From: Clostridium punense
Lineage (GTDB): Bacteria > Bacillota > Clostridia > Clostridiales > Clostridiaceae
Length of the DNA stretch: 64,000 nucleotides
Direction of reading: 5' to 3'
NCBI RefSeq assembly: GCF_017874425.1
Contig: NZ_JAGGLL010000013.1
Coordinates: 1-64,000, forward strand
Below the pieces are notes generated by a model. That model was not told the origin of the DNA and did not search any database. It worked only from the letters and a program-made list of their open reading frames with translations. Position 1 is the first letter of the stretch, and each line of letters starts with the position of its first letter. The translations under genes were made by a program, and so were the position numbers. Shown piece by piece: positions 63,700-64,000 of this stretch.

Positions 63700-64000
63700 A
63701 TGAGTAAATTATTAAAGAATTATAAAACTTCCATAGTATTACTTTTATCAATACTATTTGGTGGGATAATAGGAATTGTATTTGGTCCTAAAGCCACAAT
63801 ACTAGAACCTTTTGGGCAAATTTTTTTAAACTTGATGTTTACCATAATAGTACCTTTGGTTTTCTTTAGTGTAGCTTCCGCCATAGCAAATATGGGAAAT
63901 ATGAATAGGTTGGGGAAAATAATAGCAAATGTTGCAATAGTTTTTATTGGTACTGCTTTAATAGCGGGCATATTAGCTATAATAGGAACACTAATCTTTA
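63700..64000 (+). CDS. Dicarboxylate/amino acid:cation symporter (partial, 3' end outside)
   Basis: The first 100 codons of a DAACS/GltP-type symporter. It begins SKLLKNYKTSIVLLLSILFGGIIGIVFGPKA and continues PFGQIFLNLMFTIIVPLVFFSVASAIANMGN, the highly conserved helix 1-2 region including the FxxMIxPLVF-like stretch. The protein imports glutamate, aspartate or C4-dicarboxylates with sodium or protons. ATG 63700 ten bases behind TAGGAG. The reading frame is open to the window edge. Confidence 0.88.
   Translation, partial: MSKLLKNYKTSIVLLLSILFGGIIGIVFGPKATILEPFGQIFLNLMFTIIVPLVFFSVASAIANMGNMNRLGKIIANVAIVFIGTALIAGILAIIGTLIF

Overview
The window reads as a piece of chromosome from a low-G+C, Gram-positive, spore-former-type anaerobe of the Clostridium group. 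The DNA is strongly AT-rich. Ribosome binding sites are strong AGGAGG types, and TTG and GTG starts are common. Regulation uses an FMN riboswitch and T-box leaders. The envelope proteins are lipoproteins and membrane kinases with no outer-membrane genes, and there is a cobalamin/radical-SAM-rich gene set. No rRNA, tRNA, CRISPR array, prophage or insertion sequence was seen. Species cannot be fixed from the sequence alone.

Layout. 0-5.5 kb: an orphan PAS histidine kinase, a convergent diguanylate cyclase with a Cys-rich sensor, an Old-Yellow-Enzyme-type flavin oxidoreductase and an EamA transporter. 5.8-9.9 kb: a compact set of lipid-type glycosyltransferase, PAP2-family phosphatase, OmpR-type regulator and histidine kinase, closed by a terminator. 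10.5-19.4 kb: the most unusual block, with two acyltransferase-like proteins (one FemAB-like), four cobalamin-binding-type radical SAM proteins and a class I methyltransferase, all on one strand. 19.6-23.7 kb: a textbook riboflavin operon (promoter, FMN riboswitch, terminator, ribD-ribE-ribBA-ribH).

24-33 kb: an HD-type phosphohydrolase of unknown role, a candidate 41-residue ORF, two MFS transporters, a MarR regulator, an AhpD/CMD-like protein, a dihydrolipoyl dehydrogenase with an N-terminal lipoyl domain overlapped by a lipoate-protein ligase. 33.4-36 kb: two successive Thr T-box leaders, each with its own apparent promoter, in front of a threonyl-tRNA synthetase that lacks most of the TGS domain. 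36-43 kb: a zinc-ribbon membrane protein, arginine deiminase overlapped by an alpha/beta hydrolase, and a heterodimeric ABC exporter pair with one degenerate ATP site. 43-50 kb: an arginase-family protein with a Cys in a metal-ligand position, divergent from a CGNR regulator; a B3/B4-domain protein; a CofE-like glutamyl ligase divergent from a LysR regulator; a WYL regulator and a DUF2785 protein.

50-64 kb: sensory and envelope functions. These are a PAS-GGDEF-EAL protein, a chemoreceptor, a solo oligopeptide-binding lipoprotein, two tandemly duplicated TPR/Ig-like lipoproteins and a two-component system right behind them. Both lipoprotein promoters carry the same helically phased triple TGGAAA repeat, the best candidate operator in the window. 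A CPBP protease, an AraC regulator and the start of a dicarboxylate/amino-acid symporter finish the window. The findings most worth follow-up are the radical SAM/acyltransferase block, the TGGAAA/lipoprotein/two-component unit and the tandem promoter-T-box units with a natural base change in the first antiterminator bulge.
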